The notes under the pieces were generated by a model. It was not told the origin of the DNA, made no database searches, and worked only from the letters and a program-made list of their open reading frames with translations. DNA of 64,000 bases from contig NZ_JAFMST010000005.1 of NCBI RefSeq assembly GCF_017916275.1, positions 124,001 to 188,000 of the forward strand, in the 5' to 3' direction. Position numbers and translations under genes: made by a program. The stretch comes from Rubellimicrobium arenae (GTDB taxonomy: Bacteria > Pseudomonadota > Alphaproteobacteria > Rhodobacterales > Rhodobacteraceae). Shown in pieces: positions 53,655 to 62,360 of the stretch (positions are counted from its first letter, which is position 1; every line of letters starts with the position of its first letter).

Positions 53655-55682
53655 ATGATACAGACCCTGTCCGATGCGCTCGTCGAGCGTGGATACGACA
53701 ACCTGACTGCGGTGCAGCAGGCCGTCACCGACGCTGAACTCCGCACCTCGGACCTGCTCGTGTCGGCCCAGACCGGATCGGGCAAGACGGTGGCCTTCGG
53801 CCTGGCGATCGCCCCTACGCTGATGGGCGAGGCGGATGTCCTTGGTCCGGCGGAGGCGCCCCTGGCGCTGGTCGTCGCTCCCACCCGGGAGCTCGCGTTC
53901 CAGGTCATGCGGGAGCTGGCATGGCTCTACTCCAAGGCCGGCGGTCGCGTGGTGTCCTGCGTGGGGGGCATGGACATGCGGGACGAACGCCGTGCGCTCG
54001 AGCGTGGGGCGCATATCGTCGTGGGCACGCCGGGCCGGCTGCGTGACCACATCCAGCGCGGATCGCTGGACATGTCGCACCTGCGCGCCGTGGTGCTCGA
54101 CGAGGCGGACGAGATGCTGGACCTCGGCTTCCGCGAGGATCTGGAGTTCATGCTCGGCCAGGCGCCCGAGGAGCGGCGGACGCTGATGTTCTCGGCCACC
54201 GTGCCCCCGCAGATCGCCAAGCTCGCCGCCCAGTACCAGCGGGACGCCGTTCGCGTGACGACGCTGTCCGGCACAAGCCAGCACGCCGATATTGCGTATC
54301 AGGCCATGCGGGTCGCCCCAGCGGACGCCGAGAACGCCATCATCAACGTCCTCCGCTATCATGACGCCAGGAACGCCATCGTCTTCGCCAACACCCGCGC
54401 GGTGGTGAGCCGCCTGAGCGCCAGGTTCTCCAACCGCGGTTTCTCGGTCGTGACCCTGTCAGGCGAACTCAGCCAGAAGGAGCGCACCCATGCCCTCCAG
54501 GCGATGCGCGATGGACGGGCGCGGGTCTGCGTGGCCACGGACGTGGCGGCGCGCGGCATCGACCTTCCGAACCTCGAGCTCGTCATCCATGCCGAGCTCC
54601 CCTCGAGCGCCGAAGGCCTGCTCCACCGTTCGGGCCGGACGGGTCGGGCGGGCCGCAAGGGCACCTCGGTGATGATCGTTCCGCCGAAGGTCGTCCGAAA
54701 GGCCGAGAACCTGCTGCGGATCGCGCGCATCGAGGCCGAATGGACCGTCGCACCCTCGGCCGACGAGATCCTTCGCCGTGACGAGGAGCGCCTGCTCTCG
54801 GATCCGGTCTGGACCGAGGAGCTGTCCGACGAGCAGAAAGCCTTTGCGGCACGACTCCTGGAAGCATACTCGCCCGAGCGCATCGCAGCCGCGTATCTCC
54901 TGCTCCACCGCGCCGGCAAGTCCGCGCCGGAGGAACTGGGCTGGGCCGATGCGCCCGCCGAGCCCAAGCCGCGCAAGGCGGCATTCGGCCCCAGCGTCTG
55001 GTTCTCGCTGTCGGTAGGCAAGGAGGATCGTGCCGAGCCGCGCTGGCTCCTGCCGCTGATCCTGCGGGCGGGACGCTTGGACAAGAGCGCGATCGGGGCG
55101 ATCCGCGTGCAGCAGTCCGAGACCTTCGTGGAAATCGCTCGCGATAGCGCCTCCGGGTTTCTGGCGACCCTCGGCCCCCGGGCGGAACTTGAGGACGGCG
55201 TCACGGTCCGGCAACTGGACGGAGCCCCCGACATGTCGTCCCGTCCGACGGCCAAGCCGCGGGCCAACCGGCGCAAGCCGGGGCAGGACGTGGATGACGC
55301 CGGTCCCGTGCGCTCGCGGGCGCCCCGACCGCAGGACGAGGGTGCGGAGCGGGACGACCAGACGCGCGACTTGGCTCCGTCGGACCCGTCGCCCGAGCCG
55401 ACTGGACGGTCCACGGAGGTGAACGACAGGGCTGGCAGAGAATCCACCGAGGCGGACGCCCCGACCAGCAAGCCGCGAGCAGCCAAGAAGGCCAAGACCG
55501 CCTCCACCGAGTCTGGCAGCCGGACCAAGGCCAGTCGCTCGGACGCGTCGCTGGCGGTCACGCCTCATCGCGGCAAGTCCTTCGGCGGCAAGCCAGCCGG
55601 CCCCACCGGTCCGAAGGACAGGCGGGTCCGATCCCGTCCGGGCAATGATGGCGGACAACCGCCCCGGCGCGGCAAGCGGTGA
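53655..55682 (+). CDS. DEAD-box RNA helicase with DbpA-like domain and disordered tail
   Basis: 675 residues. Helicase motifs are in order: Q-motif region (NLTAVQQAV), I AQTGSGKT, Ia PTRELA, II DEADEMLD, III SAT, IV IVFANTRA, V TDVAARGIDL and VI HRSGRTGRAG. A DbpA-type RNA-binding domain is recognisable at about 452-530 (VWFSLSVGK...LIDKSAIGAIRV-like). The last ~140 residues are charged and low-complexity, likely a disordered RNA-binding tail. It probably acts in ribosome assembly or RNA decay, especially in the cold. It is monocistronic. Confidence 0.93.
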   Translation: MIQTLSDALVERGYDNLTAVQQAVTDAELRTSDLLVSAQTGSGKTVAFGLAIAPTLMGEADVLGPAEAPLALVVAPTRELAFQVMRELAWLYSKAGGRVVSCVGGMDMRDERRALERGAHIVVGTPGRLRDHIQRGSLDMSHLRAVVLDEADEMLDLGFREDLEFMLGQAPEERRTLMFSATVPPQIAKLAAQYQRDAVRVTTLSGTSQHADIAYQAMRVAPADAENAIINVLRYHDARNAIVFANTRAVVSRLSARFSNRGFSVVTLSGELSQKERTHALQAMRDGRARVCVATDVAARGIDLPNLELVIHAELPSSAEGLLHRSGRTGRAGRKGTSVMIVPPKVVRKAENLLRIARIEAEWTVAPSADEILRRDEERLLSDPVWTEELSDEQKAFAARLLEAYSPERIAAAYLLLHRAGKSAPEELGWADAPAEPKPRKAAFGPSVWFSLSVGKEDRAEPRWLLPLILRAGRLDKSAIGAIRVQQSETFVEIARDSASGFLATLGPRAELEDGVTVRQLDGAPDMSSRPTAKPRANRRKPGQDVDDAGPVRSRAPRPQDEGAERDDQTRDLAPSDPSPEPTGRSTEVNDRAGRESTEADAPTSKPRAAKKAKTASTESGSRTKASRSDASLAVTPHRGKSFGGKPAGPTGPKDRRVRSRPGNDGGQPPRRGKR

Positions 55683-55883
55683 ACCGGGCCTAAGGTCGCT
55701 GCCTGCGGCGGTGCCCCGATCCAGGGCGCATCGGCGCGAGAGGCCCTGTCCATCCGGAACCTGACGGCAGATCCGGCCCGGCCAGAGATCACGGCTTGCA
55801 GGTTCCCGGGCCCCCCATGCTAGGCTCGCAAAGGCTCGTCCGGCTTGCCGGCGGACCGGGGCTTGGGGGACTGGATACCGTCG

Positions 55884-57620
55884 ATGCGCCTTTCGGTCGC
55901 TCAGCGCGTCATTGCGATCACGGCGTCCGCGCTGATCCCGATCCTCTTGGCCCTGCTCTACAACGAGATCGCACTTCGACAGAGCCGGGAGGCCGAGGTG
56001 CGTGGGCTTGCGCTCGCTGCTGCGACGCAAGCGGCGCTTGAGATGGAGCGGCTCACCTCCGGGTCGGCTGGGATCCTGCAGGCGATCGCCGCAGCCCCGG
56101 CGGTCCAGTCGTTCGACCGCGAGCCGTGCACCCGGTATCTGGACCGTCTCAAGCCCCTTCTCCCGCAGTTCAAAAGCATCATCGTCACGGACACGATGGG
56201 GCGAGTGGCTTGCCGCGACGACCTGTCCGACATCGACCTTGATGTCGCAGAGCATGCCTATTTCCAAGAGGCGCTTGCCGCGAAGGGGCGTCTTGTGGTG
56301 GGCGACTTTACGGTTGCCCGGGTGACGGGCGACAAGGTGCTGCCCCTGGCCCTGGCCGTAACGGGCGCAGACGGCCGAGCTGTCGGGGTCGTCACGGCAG
56401 TCCTCGACCTCGAATGGCTTGCGGGGTCCCTGCGCGAGAGAAAGATCGCCGCCAACGGATCGCTGACCATCGCCGACCCTCAGGGCGTCATCATCGCGCG
56501 CGAACCCTTTCCGGAGCGCTTCGTCGGGACCACGATTCCCGACAGCTTCCAGTCCTTCGTCCATAGCGACGCGCCAGGGACCGCCGAGGTCCTGAGCCAG
56601 GACGGGACCACGCGCATCCTTGGCTTTGTGCCGGTCGGGGCCGCTCCAGCAGGTCTTTATGTCAGTGCGGGCATCTCCCGCAACGAGGCGTTCCGCCCAA
56701 TCAACCTTGCCATGGCGCGAACCTTCGCCCTCACATCGGCGGCGGCGATCCTTGCGGCGCTCCTGTCGTGGGGCCTGGGCCAGCGCCTGGTCCGGGGGCC
56801 GGTGTCGCAGATCGCGTCCGTGCTGGCCGCCCGGAGGTCCGGCAATGACGATGCCCGGACGCGGATGAAGTCGAGGGATGGCGAGATCGAGGCTCTTGGG
56901 GCCGAGTTCGACAGCTACATGGATGAGTTGAACGCCAGCCGCGCCGAGCGCGACCGGGTCGAAGCCGAGCTGCGGTCGATGGCCCGCGAAACGGAGCGGC
57001 TTGCGCAGCGCAACGAGCTTCTGGCCCGCGAGATGAGCCACCGGGTGATGAACAGCTTCCAGCTCATGGAAAGCACGTTCAGCCTCCAAAGCCGCCGCAT
57101 CTCGGATCCGGTTGCCCAAGCCGCGGTTCGCGACGCTGAGGAACGCCTCAGGGCCATGGCGCTGGTCCATCGCCAGCTGTTCCGGCTGACCCGCGACGAG
57201 GTGCAGAGCCTCGATGCCGGCGCCTACCTGCGTGGCCTGGCGCGGGAGCTTGAGGCGGCGTTCCTGGCCGGGAACCAGTTCGACCTCGAGGTCGAGGCGG
57301 GGGAAGGCATCCTGCTGGCCCCGGCGCGGGGCATCGCTCTGGGCCTCCTCGTCACCGAGCTGGTCATCAACGCGGTCAAGCATGCCTTCCGGGGCCGCGA
57401 TCGGGGGTCGATCCGGATCGTCCTCTCGATGGTCGGCGAAGGCAGCCTTCGGCTTGTGGTGGCCGATGATGGCACCGGTCTGCCGCCGGCCGAGACCAGG
57501 TCCGGGTCGGGAGGGGTCGGGATGAAGCTTCTCGACGGCTTCGTGCGCCAATTGGAGGGCACGCTCGCCATAGAGGGACCCCCAGGGACGCGCTTCGTGG
57601 TCACGTTCCCTGCCGGATAG
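55884..57620 (+). CDS. Membrane sensor histidine kinase of the HWE/HisKA_2 type
   Basis: 578 residues from ATG 55884; a TTG at 55845 is a possible earlier start. Two membrane helices (about 7-28 and 275-297) enclose a periplasmic Cache-like sensor. A HAMP-like linker follows. The phosphoacceptor is the histidine in AREMSHRVMNSFQLM, the ExxHRxxN form of the HisKA_2/HWE group, and the ATPase domain has LLVTELVINAVKHAF and VADDGTGLP. Such kinases often feed the PhyR general stress response or single-domain regulators. No regulator gene is adjacent. Confidence 0.92.
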   Translation: MRLSVAQRVIAITASALIPILLALLYNEIALRQSREAEVRGLALAAATQAALEMERLTSGSAGILQAIAAAPAVQSFDREPCTRYLDRLKPLLPQFKSIIVTDTMGRVACRDDLSDIDLDVAEHAYFQEALAAKGRLVVGDFTVARVTGDKVLPLALAVTGADGRAVGVVTAVLDLEWLAGSLRERKIAANGSLTIADPQGVIIAREPFPERFVGTTIPDSFQSFVHSDAPGTAEVLSQDGTTRILGFVPVGAAPAGLYVSAGISRNEAFRPINLAMARTFALTSAAAILAALLSWGLGQRLVRGPVSQIASVLAARRSGNDDARTRMKSRDGEIEALGAEFDSYMDELNASRAERDRVEAELRSMARETERLAQRNELLAREMSHRVMNSFQLMESTFSLQSRRISDPVAQAAVRDAEERLRAMALVHRQLFRLTRDEVQSLDAGAYLRGLARELEAAFLAGNQFDLEVEAGEGILLAPARGIALGLLVTELVINAVKHAFRGRDRGSIRIVLSMVGEGSLRLVVADDGTGLPPAETRSGSGGVGMKLLDGFVRQLEGTLAIEGPPGTRFVVTFPAG

Positions 57621-57627
57621 ACGGCCA

Positions 57628-57644
57628 GTCGGGACGATCCCGAC
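57628..57644 (+). terminator. Hairpin after the sensor kinase
   Basis: GTCGGGA/TCCCGAC with a CGA loop, starting 8 bp after the kinase stop and before the oxidase operon. No T-run. Confidence 0.45.
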
Positions 57645-57744
57645 GGCGCGGACAGGACGCGGGACTTCGCTCGCCGGAGGCGGTTGCTTCCCTTCGGGCC
57701 GGGCTAGATCTGACACGTATGTAGCTGGTTCAAGCGGAAGGTGG

Positions 57745-58812
57745 ATGACGACGCGGGCCAACCTGTCCTTGCCCTCTGCCGGACGCCAAGCCGGACCCGG
57801 ACTGACCTCGGGCTCGGCTCGGGAACGGTTGGCACTCGGCCCGTCCAGTCAGCTTGGGTGCTGGTGGGTGCTGGCGCCGTTCCTGTTGACAGCCTGCGAC
57901 GGCCCGCAATCCGCGCTGTCCACCGGAGGCGCTGACGCCGCACAACTCGATCGCCTGTTCACCGTCATGCTGGTCGGGGCCGTCGTCCTCTGGCTGGGGA
58001 TCAATGGCCTGTTCCTTTACGCCACGCGGAGGGGCGGGCGACCGGTCTCGCGCGGGTGGGCGGAGGCGCTGATCATCGGCGGGGGCATCGGGTTGCCGGT
58101 CGTGGTGCTCACCGCGCTGCTGTCCTATGGCCTGTCGATCATGCCGGACCAAAGGGCCGTCGGCGAAGGCCTGAGGCTTCGCGTCACCGGCGAGGAGTTC
58201 TGGTGGCGCGTGGAGTACTGGCCCGACGGAGCCGATGCGCCCATTGTCGCCGCCAACGAGATCCGCCTGCCGGTCGGGCAGCGCACCGAGATCGAGCTTG
58301 CCTCGACGGGCGTCATCCACTCCCTCTGGCTGCCTGCCCTGGGTGGCAAGACGGACATGATCCCTGGACGGATCAATCGGATGTCGCTGCATCCGACGCA
58401 GGAGGGGCTCTGGCGCGGCCAGTGCGCCGAGTTCTGCGGGCTGTCCCATGCGCTCATGGCACTCCAGGCCGTGGCGATGGAGGAGGGCGATTTTCGTGAC
58501 TGGCTGGCGCGGGAGGCCGCACCGGCCGGGGGGGCGGGTGGCGCCGGCGCCGCCATCTTCGCCGCCCAGGGCTGCGGAGCCTGCCATGCCGTCCGGGGCA
58601 CCGGAGCCCGCGGCGCCGTCGGTCCCGATCTCACGCATCTGGGCGCGCGCGGCTCCGTGGCGGCCGGCATCCTGCCGATGACCCCGGAGGCCATCGCGGA
58701 CTGGATCCGCGACCCGGCCGCCTTCAAGCCCGGGGTCCGGATGCCAGCCTATGCTCACCTGCCCGAGGATGAGCTGACGGCCTTGGCCGACTGGCTCTGG
58801 AGCCTGAAATGA
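57745..58812 (+). CDS. ctaC: caa3-type cytochrome oxidase subunit II fused to cytochrome c
   Basis: 355 residues. A lipoprotein-type signal is seen (APFLLTAC, C51) after an unusually long leader, then two membrane helices (about 70-93 and 107-131). The CuA site is complete: H192 (VIHSLWLPALGGK), C227, E229, C231, H235 and M238 (CAEFCGLSHALM). A C-terminal cytochrome c domain has haem site CGACH (277-281) and a methionine in VRMPAYAHLPEDE. It accepts electrons directly through its own cytochrome. Its stop overlaps the start of the subunit I gene (ATGA). Confidence 0.95.
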   Translation: MTTRANLSLPSAGRQAGPGLTSGSARERLALGPSSQLGCWWVLAPFLLTACDGPQSALSTGGADAAQLDRLFTVMLVGAVVLWLGINGLFLYATRRGGRPVSRGWAEALIIGGGIGLPVVVLTALLSYGLSIMPDQRAVGEGLRLRVTGEEFWWRVEYWPDGADAPIVAANEIRLPVGQRTEIELASTGVIHSLWLPALGGKTDMIPGRINRMSLHPTQEGLWRGQCAEFCGLSHALMALQAVAMEEGDFRDWLAREAAPAGGAGGAGAAIFAAQGCGACHAVRGTGARGAVGPDLTHLGARGSVAAGILPMTPEAIADWIRDPAAFKPGVRMPAYAHLPEDELTALADWLWSLK

Positions 58813-61370
58813 CCCCCACGAGCGCACCACCTCCCGAGGGACCGTTCCCCCCGCCCGAGGAGCTCCTGATGCAGCCAGTTCCACCCGAGGAGTCGCGGGC
58901 TCAGGCCGAGCGCCTGCGCAGGACCTGGGAGAACCCGACTGGCTGGCGAGCCCTCAGCATCGTCAACAACTCGCAGGTGGGGGTCTGGTACACCATGACG
59001 GCCTTCGCCTTCATGCTGGCGGCGGGTGTGCTCGCGCTGCTCGTCCGCGTGCAGCTGGCCGTGCCGGACAACGATTTCCTGTCGGCGGACCGCTACAACC
59101 AGTTCTTCACCATGCACGGCTCGGCGATGATGTTCCTCTTCGCCGTGCCGATGTTCGAGGCGGTGTCGATCCTGCTTCTGCCATCGCTGCTTGGGGCGCG
59201 CGACCTGCCGTTCCCCCGGCTGTCCGCCTACGGCTACTGGTGCTTCCTGATCGGCGGCGTCTTCGTGCTGGGCTCGGTGCTCTTCGACGCCGCGCCACGC
59301 GCCGGCTGGTTCATGTACCCGCCGCTCTCCGTCGAGGACGAGGGCGTGGGATCGGACATCTGGCTTCTGGGCCTGTCCTTCATCGAGGTCGCGTCCATCG
59401 CCGCCGCCGTGGAGCTGATCGTCGGCGTCCTGAAATGCCGCCCGCCGGGGATGCGCGTGAACCTCATGCCGCTCTATGCCTGGTACGTGCTGGTGGTCGG
59501 CGGCATGATCCTGTTCGCCTTCCCGCCGCTGATCGCCGGGGACCTGCTCTTCGAGCTGCAGCGGGCCTTCGACTGGCCGTTCTTCGACCCAGAGCGGGGG
59601 GGCGACCCGCTACTTTGGCAACACCTGTTCTGGATCTTCGGTCACCCGGAGGTTTACATCATCTTCCTGCCCTCGATCGCGCTGACGGCGATGATCGTGC
59701 CCACCTTCGCGCGGCGGCCGATCGTGGGCTATTCCTGGATCGTGCTGTCGGCGGTCGGGACGGGGTTCCTGAGCTTCGGGCTCTGGGTCCACCACATGTT
59801 CACGACCGGGCTGCCATCGATGTCGCTGGGCTTCTTCTCGGCGGCCTCGGAGGCGGTGGTGATCCCGACGGGCATCCAGCTCTTTGCCTTCGTGGCGACG
59901 CTGCTGGCCGGGCGGGTCAAGATGGGGCTACCAATGCTGTGGATCGCGGGGTCGCTGGCCATCTTCACGGCCGGGGGACTTACGGGGGTCATGGTGGCGG
60001 TCGCGCCGTTCGATTGGCAGGCGCATGACACCTATTTCGTGGTGGCGCACCTGCACTATACGCTGTTCGGCGGCTTCGTTTTTCCGGTGATCGCGGGCGC
60101 CTACTACTTCTATCCGTTGATCAGCGGGCGAATGCTCTCGGAACGGTTGGGCCGCTGGGCCTTCTGGCTGATCTTCACGGGCTTCAACGTGAGCTTTCTG
60201 CCCATGCACCTCACGGGGCTACTGGGAATGCCGCGCCGGGTCTTCACCTATCCGAGCGGTCTGGGCTGGGATACGCTCAACCTCGTGTCCACCGTGGCGG
60301 CCTTCGTCATCGCGGCTGGCTTCGCGGTGCTGGCCTGGGACCTGATCCGTCCCAAGGGGCGGGAACGTCCGGCCCGCCGGAACCCCTGGAACGCGGGCAC
60401 CCTCGAATTCACGCCCGACCCTGACGAGGATTGGGGGGCGCGGTCCGTCCCCTACATCGACACCCGCTATCCCGTCTGGCAGCAGGACCGCCTTGTCGAG
60501 CGGATCGAGGCTGGCCGGTTCTACCTGGCTGACGCCCCCGAGATGAAGCGCGAGACCCTGGTGACCTCGGTCATCGACGCCCGTCCGCTCCAGGTGCTTC
60601 GGGTGGCGGGCCCAGCCTGGATCACCATCTTCACCGCAGTCGCGACGGGCGCCGCCTTCATCCTTCCCACCTTTGAATGGTATCGGCCCGCCCTGGCGGC
60701 GACGGTGGTGGCCATCGCAGGTGTGCTCGTCTGGCTGTGGCGGACGGCAACGGTCCGGCCAGAGGCCGAGATGAAGGACGCCGGCCTGGGAATGCGGCTG
60801 CCGCTTTACGTCTCGGGGCCGGGGGCTGTCGGCTGGTGGGGCATGTGGATCACCATGCTGGGTGACGCGACCGCCTTCGCGAGCCTCGTCTTCGGAGTCT
60901 TCTTCTACTGGACCGCCCGCCCGGACTTCCCGCCGCCCGGAGCCGATTTCGCCGACGCTGCGCTGTCGGTGGCCGCCGGAGTCCTGCTGGCCGCAAGCTG
61001 GGCGCTGACGGTCGGGGCCCGTGCGACGAACCGTCGTCACCGCAGCGGGATCGCCATGCTCTGCCTTCTTGCCGCGGCGGTGCTGGCCTGCCTCGGCGGG
61101 GCGGCTTTGGTCGGCGCGGTCCACCTTCCCGACCTCGACCCAACCACCCATGTCTATCCGGCCACGATGTGGGTCCTCGTGATCTGGACATCGCTCCACA
61201 TCCTGGCAGGTGTGCTGATGCAACTCTTCTGCCTGGCCGGGCTGCTCACCGGCCGGTTCACGCCGCGTTACGACGCGCCGCTGTGGAACATTGCGCTGTT
61301 CTGGCACTTCCTGGGTCTGAAGGTGCTGGTCACCGTCGCGACCGTGGCCGGCCTGCCGAGGCTCCTGTGA
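58809..61370 (+). CDS. ctaD: caa3-type cytochrome oxidase, fused subunits I and III, with altered proton channels
   Basis: 853 residues. The N-terminal ~570 are subunit I: haem a ligand H103 and the HLHY pair, CuB ligands H279 (cross-linked pair in GHPEVY, Y283) and H328/H329. The C-terminal ~220 residues are subunit III-like (YVSGPGAVGWWGMW...), as in fused I/III oxidases such as Thermus caa3. Unusual: the K-channel lysine in PTGIK is Gln357 (PTGIQLF), and the D-channel asparagines are replaced (Ile121 and Ser139 by alignment), while D132 and E281 remain. It reduces oxygen to water; pumping may be altered. Confidence 0.93.
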   Translation: MTPTSAPPPEGPFPPPEELLMQPVPPEESRAQAERLRRTWENPTGWRALSIVNNSQVGVWYTMTAFAFMLAAGVLALLVRVQLAVPDNDFLSADRYNQFFTMHGSAMMFLFAVPMFEAVSILLLPSLLGARDLPFPRLSAYGYWCFLIGGVFVLGSVLFDAAPRAGWFMYPPLSVEDEGVGSDIWLLGLSFIEVASIAAAVELIVGVLKCRPPGMRVNLMPLYAWYVLVVGGMILFAFPPLIAGDLLFELQRAFDWPFFDPERGGDPLLWQHLFWIFGHPEVYIIFLPSIALTAMIVPTFARRPIVGYSWIVLSAVGTGFLSFGLWVHHMFTTGLPSMSLGFFSAASEAVVIPTGIQLFAFVATLLAGRVKMGLPMLWIAGSLAIFTAGGLTGVMVAVAPFDWQAHDTYFVVAHLHYTLFGGFVFPVIAGAYYFYPLISGRMLSERLGRWAFWLIFTGFNVSFLPMHLTGLLGMPRRVFTYPSGLGWDTLNLVSTVAAFVIAAGFAVLAWDLIRPKGRERPARRNPWNAGTLEFTPDPDEDWGARSVPYIDTRYPVWQQDRLVERIEAGRFYLADAPEMKRETLVTSVIDARPLQVLRVAGPAWITIFTAVATGAAFILPTFEWYRPALAATVVAIAGVLVWLWRTATVRPEAEMKDAGLGMRLPLYVSGPGAVGWWGMWITMLGDATAFASLVFGVFFYWTARPDFPPPGADFADAALSVAAGVLLAASWALTVGARATNRRHRSGIAMLCLLAAAVLACLGGAALVGAVHLPDLDPTTHVYPATMWVLVIWTSLHILAGVLMQLFCLAGLLTGRFTPRYDAPLWNIALFWHFLGLKVLVTVATVAGLPRLL

Positions 61371-61371
61371 C

Positions 61372-61776
61372 ATGACCGACCAGCCGCCGAGCCCCGAGCA
61401 CGAGTTCGCCGAAGAACAGGCGAGCCTTTGGCGGATCACCCTCGGGCCGTTGATCTGGGCGCTTCACTTCATCGCCTGCTATGCCGCCGCTGCCGTGATC
61501 TGCGCCAAGCTGGACGCGTCGCCACCGGCGATCGAGGCCATGCGCTGGTCCATCGGCGCCGGAACGCTGGCGGCCCTGGCCGGGATCGGCTGGGCGGGAC
61601 GCCGGTCCTGGACGCAATGGCGCGACGGCAACGACGACGTCTTCGACGATGACGACGGGTCCAACGAGGATCGGACCCAGTTCCTGGGCCATGCCGCGCT
61701 TCTCCTGTCGATCATCTCCTTCCTGGGCGTGATCTACACGGCCTTGCCCGCCTTCTTCGAGACGAGTTGCCTATGA
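61372..61776 (+). CDS. Small membrane protein of the caa3 operon
   Basis: 134 residues with three hydrophobic segments (LGPLIWALHFIACYAAAAVI; IGAGTLAALAGIGWAG; ALLLSIISFLGVIYTALPAFF) and an acidic loop (DDVFDDDDGSNEDR). It begins 1 bp after the oxidase stop and overlaps ctaG by ATGA, so it is firmly in the operon. The family was not recognised with certainty; a position between fused I/III and CtaG suggests an assembly or small structural subunit. No metal-binding motif is evident apart from histidines near 35-40. Confidence 0.8.
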   Translation: MTDQPPSPEHEFAEEQASLWRITLGPLIWALHFIACYAAAAVICAKLDASPPAIEAMRWSIGAGTLAALAGIGWAGRRSWTQWRDGNDDVFDDDDGSNEDRTQFLGHAALLLSIISFLGVIYTALPAFFETSCL

Positions 61777-62360
61777 GCCCCCGGATGGCAGTCCTGGCCC
61801 CGGCCGGCGCGGCCTTGGCGCTGGCTTGGGGCGCTCCACTCGAAGATTGGTTCGGGGCAGCCTTTCCCGCGCATATGCTGACGCACATGACGCTCGTTGC
61901 CTGCGCGGCTCCGTTGATCGTGCTGTCGGTCCCAAGCCTGGTTCGCCGGATGCACGTTCCTGTCCTGGCGGGCGCGGCTGCGGAGTTCGCCATCGTCTGG
62001 GGGTGGCACCTGCCCGTGCTGCATGGGGCGGCCCGTCTCGATCCCGGATGGGGATTTGCCGAGCAGGCCATGTTCCTGATCGGAGGGCTGATGGTCTGGG
62101 CGGGCGCGCTGGGGGCGGCCCAGCCGCTGGCCGGAGCCGGGGCGCTCCTGCTGACTTCCATGCACATGACCCTGCTCGGGGCCTTGCTGGTCCTGTCAGG
62201 CAATGACCTTTACGCCGCCATCTGTGGAACGTCCCCCGATGTCGGCGGCCAGCGCCTGGGGGGGCTGCTGATGCTGGGGATCGGCACGCCGATCTACCTG
62301 GCAGGGGGCCTGTGGCTCACGGCCCGGGCGTTGCGCCTGCCGGACGGGGAGGTGGCATGA
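61773..62360 (+). CDS. ctaG: Cytochrome c oxidase assembly factor CtaG (caa3 type)
   Basis: 195 residues from ATG 61773, overlapping the previous stop. Several membrane helices with conserved histidines: HMLTHMTLVACAAPLIVL, VWGWHLPVLHGAARLDPGW and TSMHMTLLGALLVLSG. This histidine pattern is that of the caa3_CtaG family, which helps build the CuB centre and is unrelated to the soluble Cox11/CtaG. It is at the short end of the family (often 250+ residues). It overlaps the following cytochrome gene by ATGA. Confidence 0.88.
   Translation: MSPRMAVLAPAGAALALAWGAPLEDWFGAAFPAHMLTHMTLVACAAPLIVLSVPSLVRRMHVPVLAGAAAEFAIVWGWHLPVLHGAARLDPGWGFAEQAMFLIGGLMVWAGALGAAQPLAGAGALLLTSMHMTLLGALLVLSGNDLYAAICGTSPDVGGQRLGGLLMLGIGTPIYLAGGLWLTARALRLPDGEVA

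Noticed and set aside
54459-57761. 1,100-codon open frame on the minus strand
   Set aside because: It runs antisense to the DEAD-box helicase and the sensor kinase, both of which have complete motif sets. Arginine/proline/glycine-rich sequence with no domain: a high-GC shadow.
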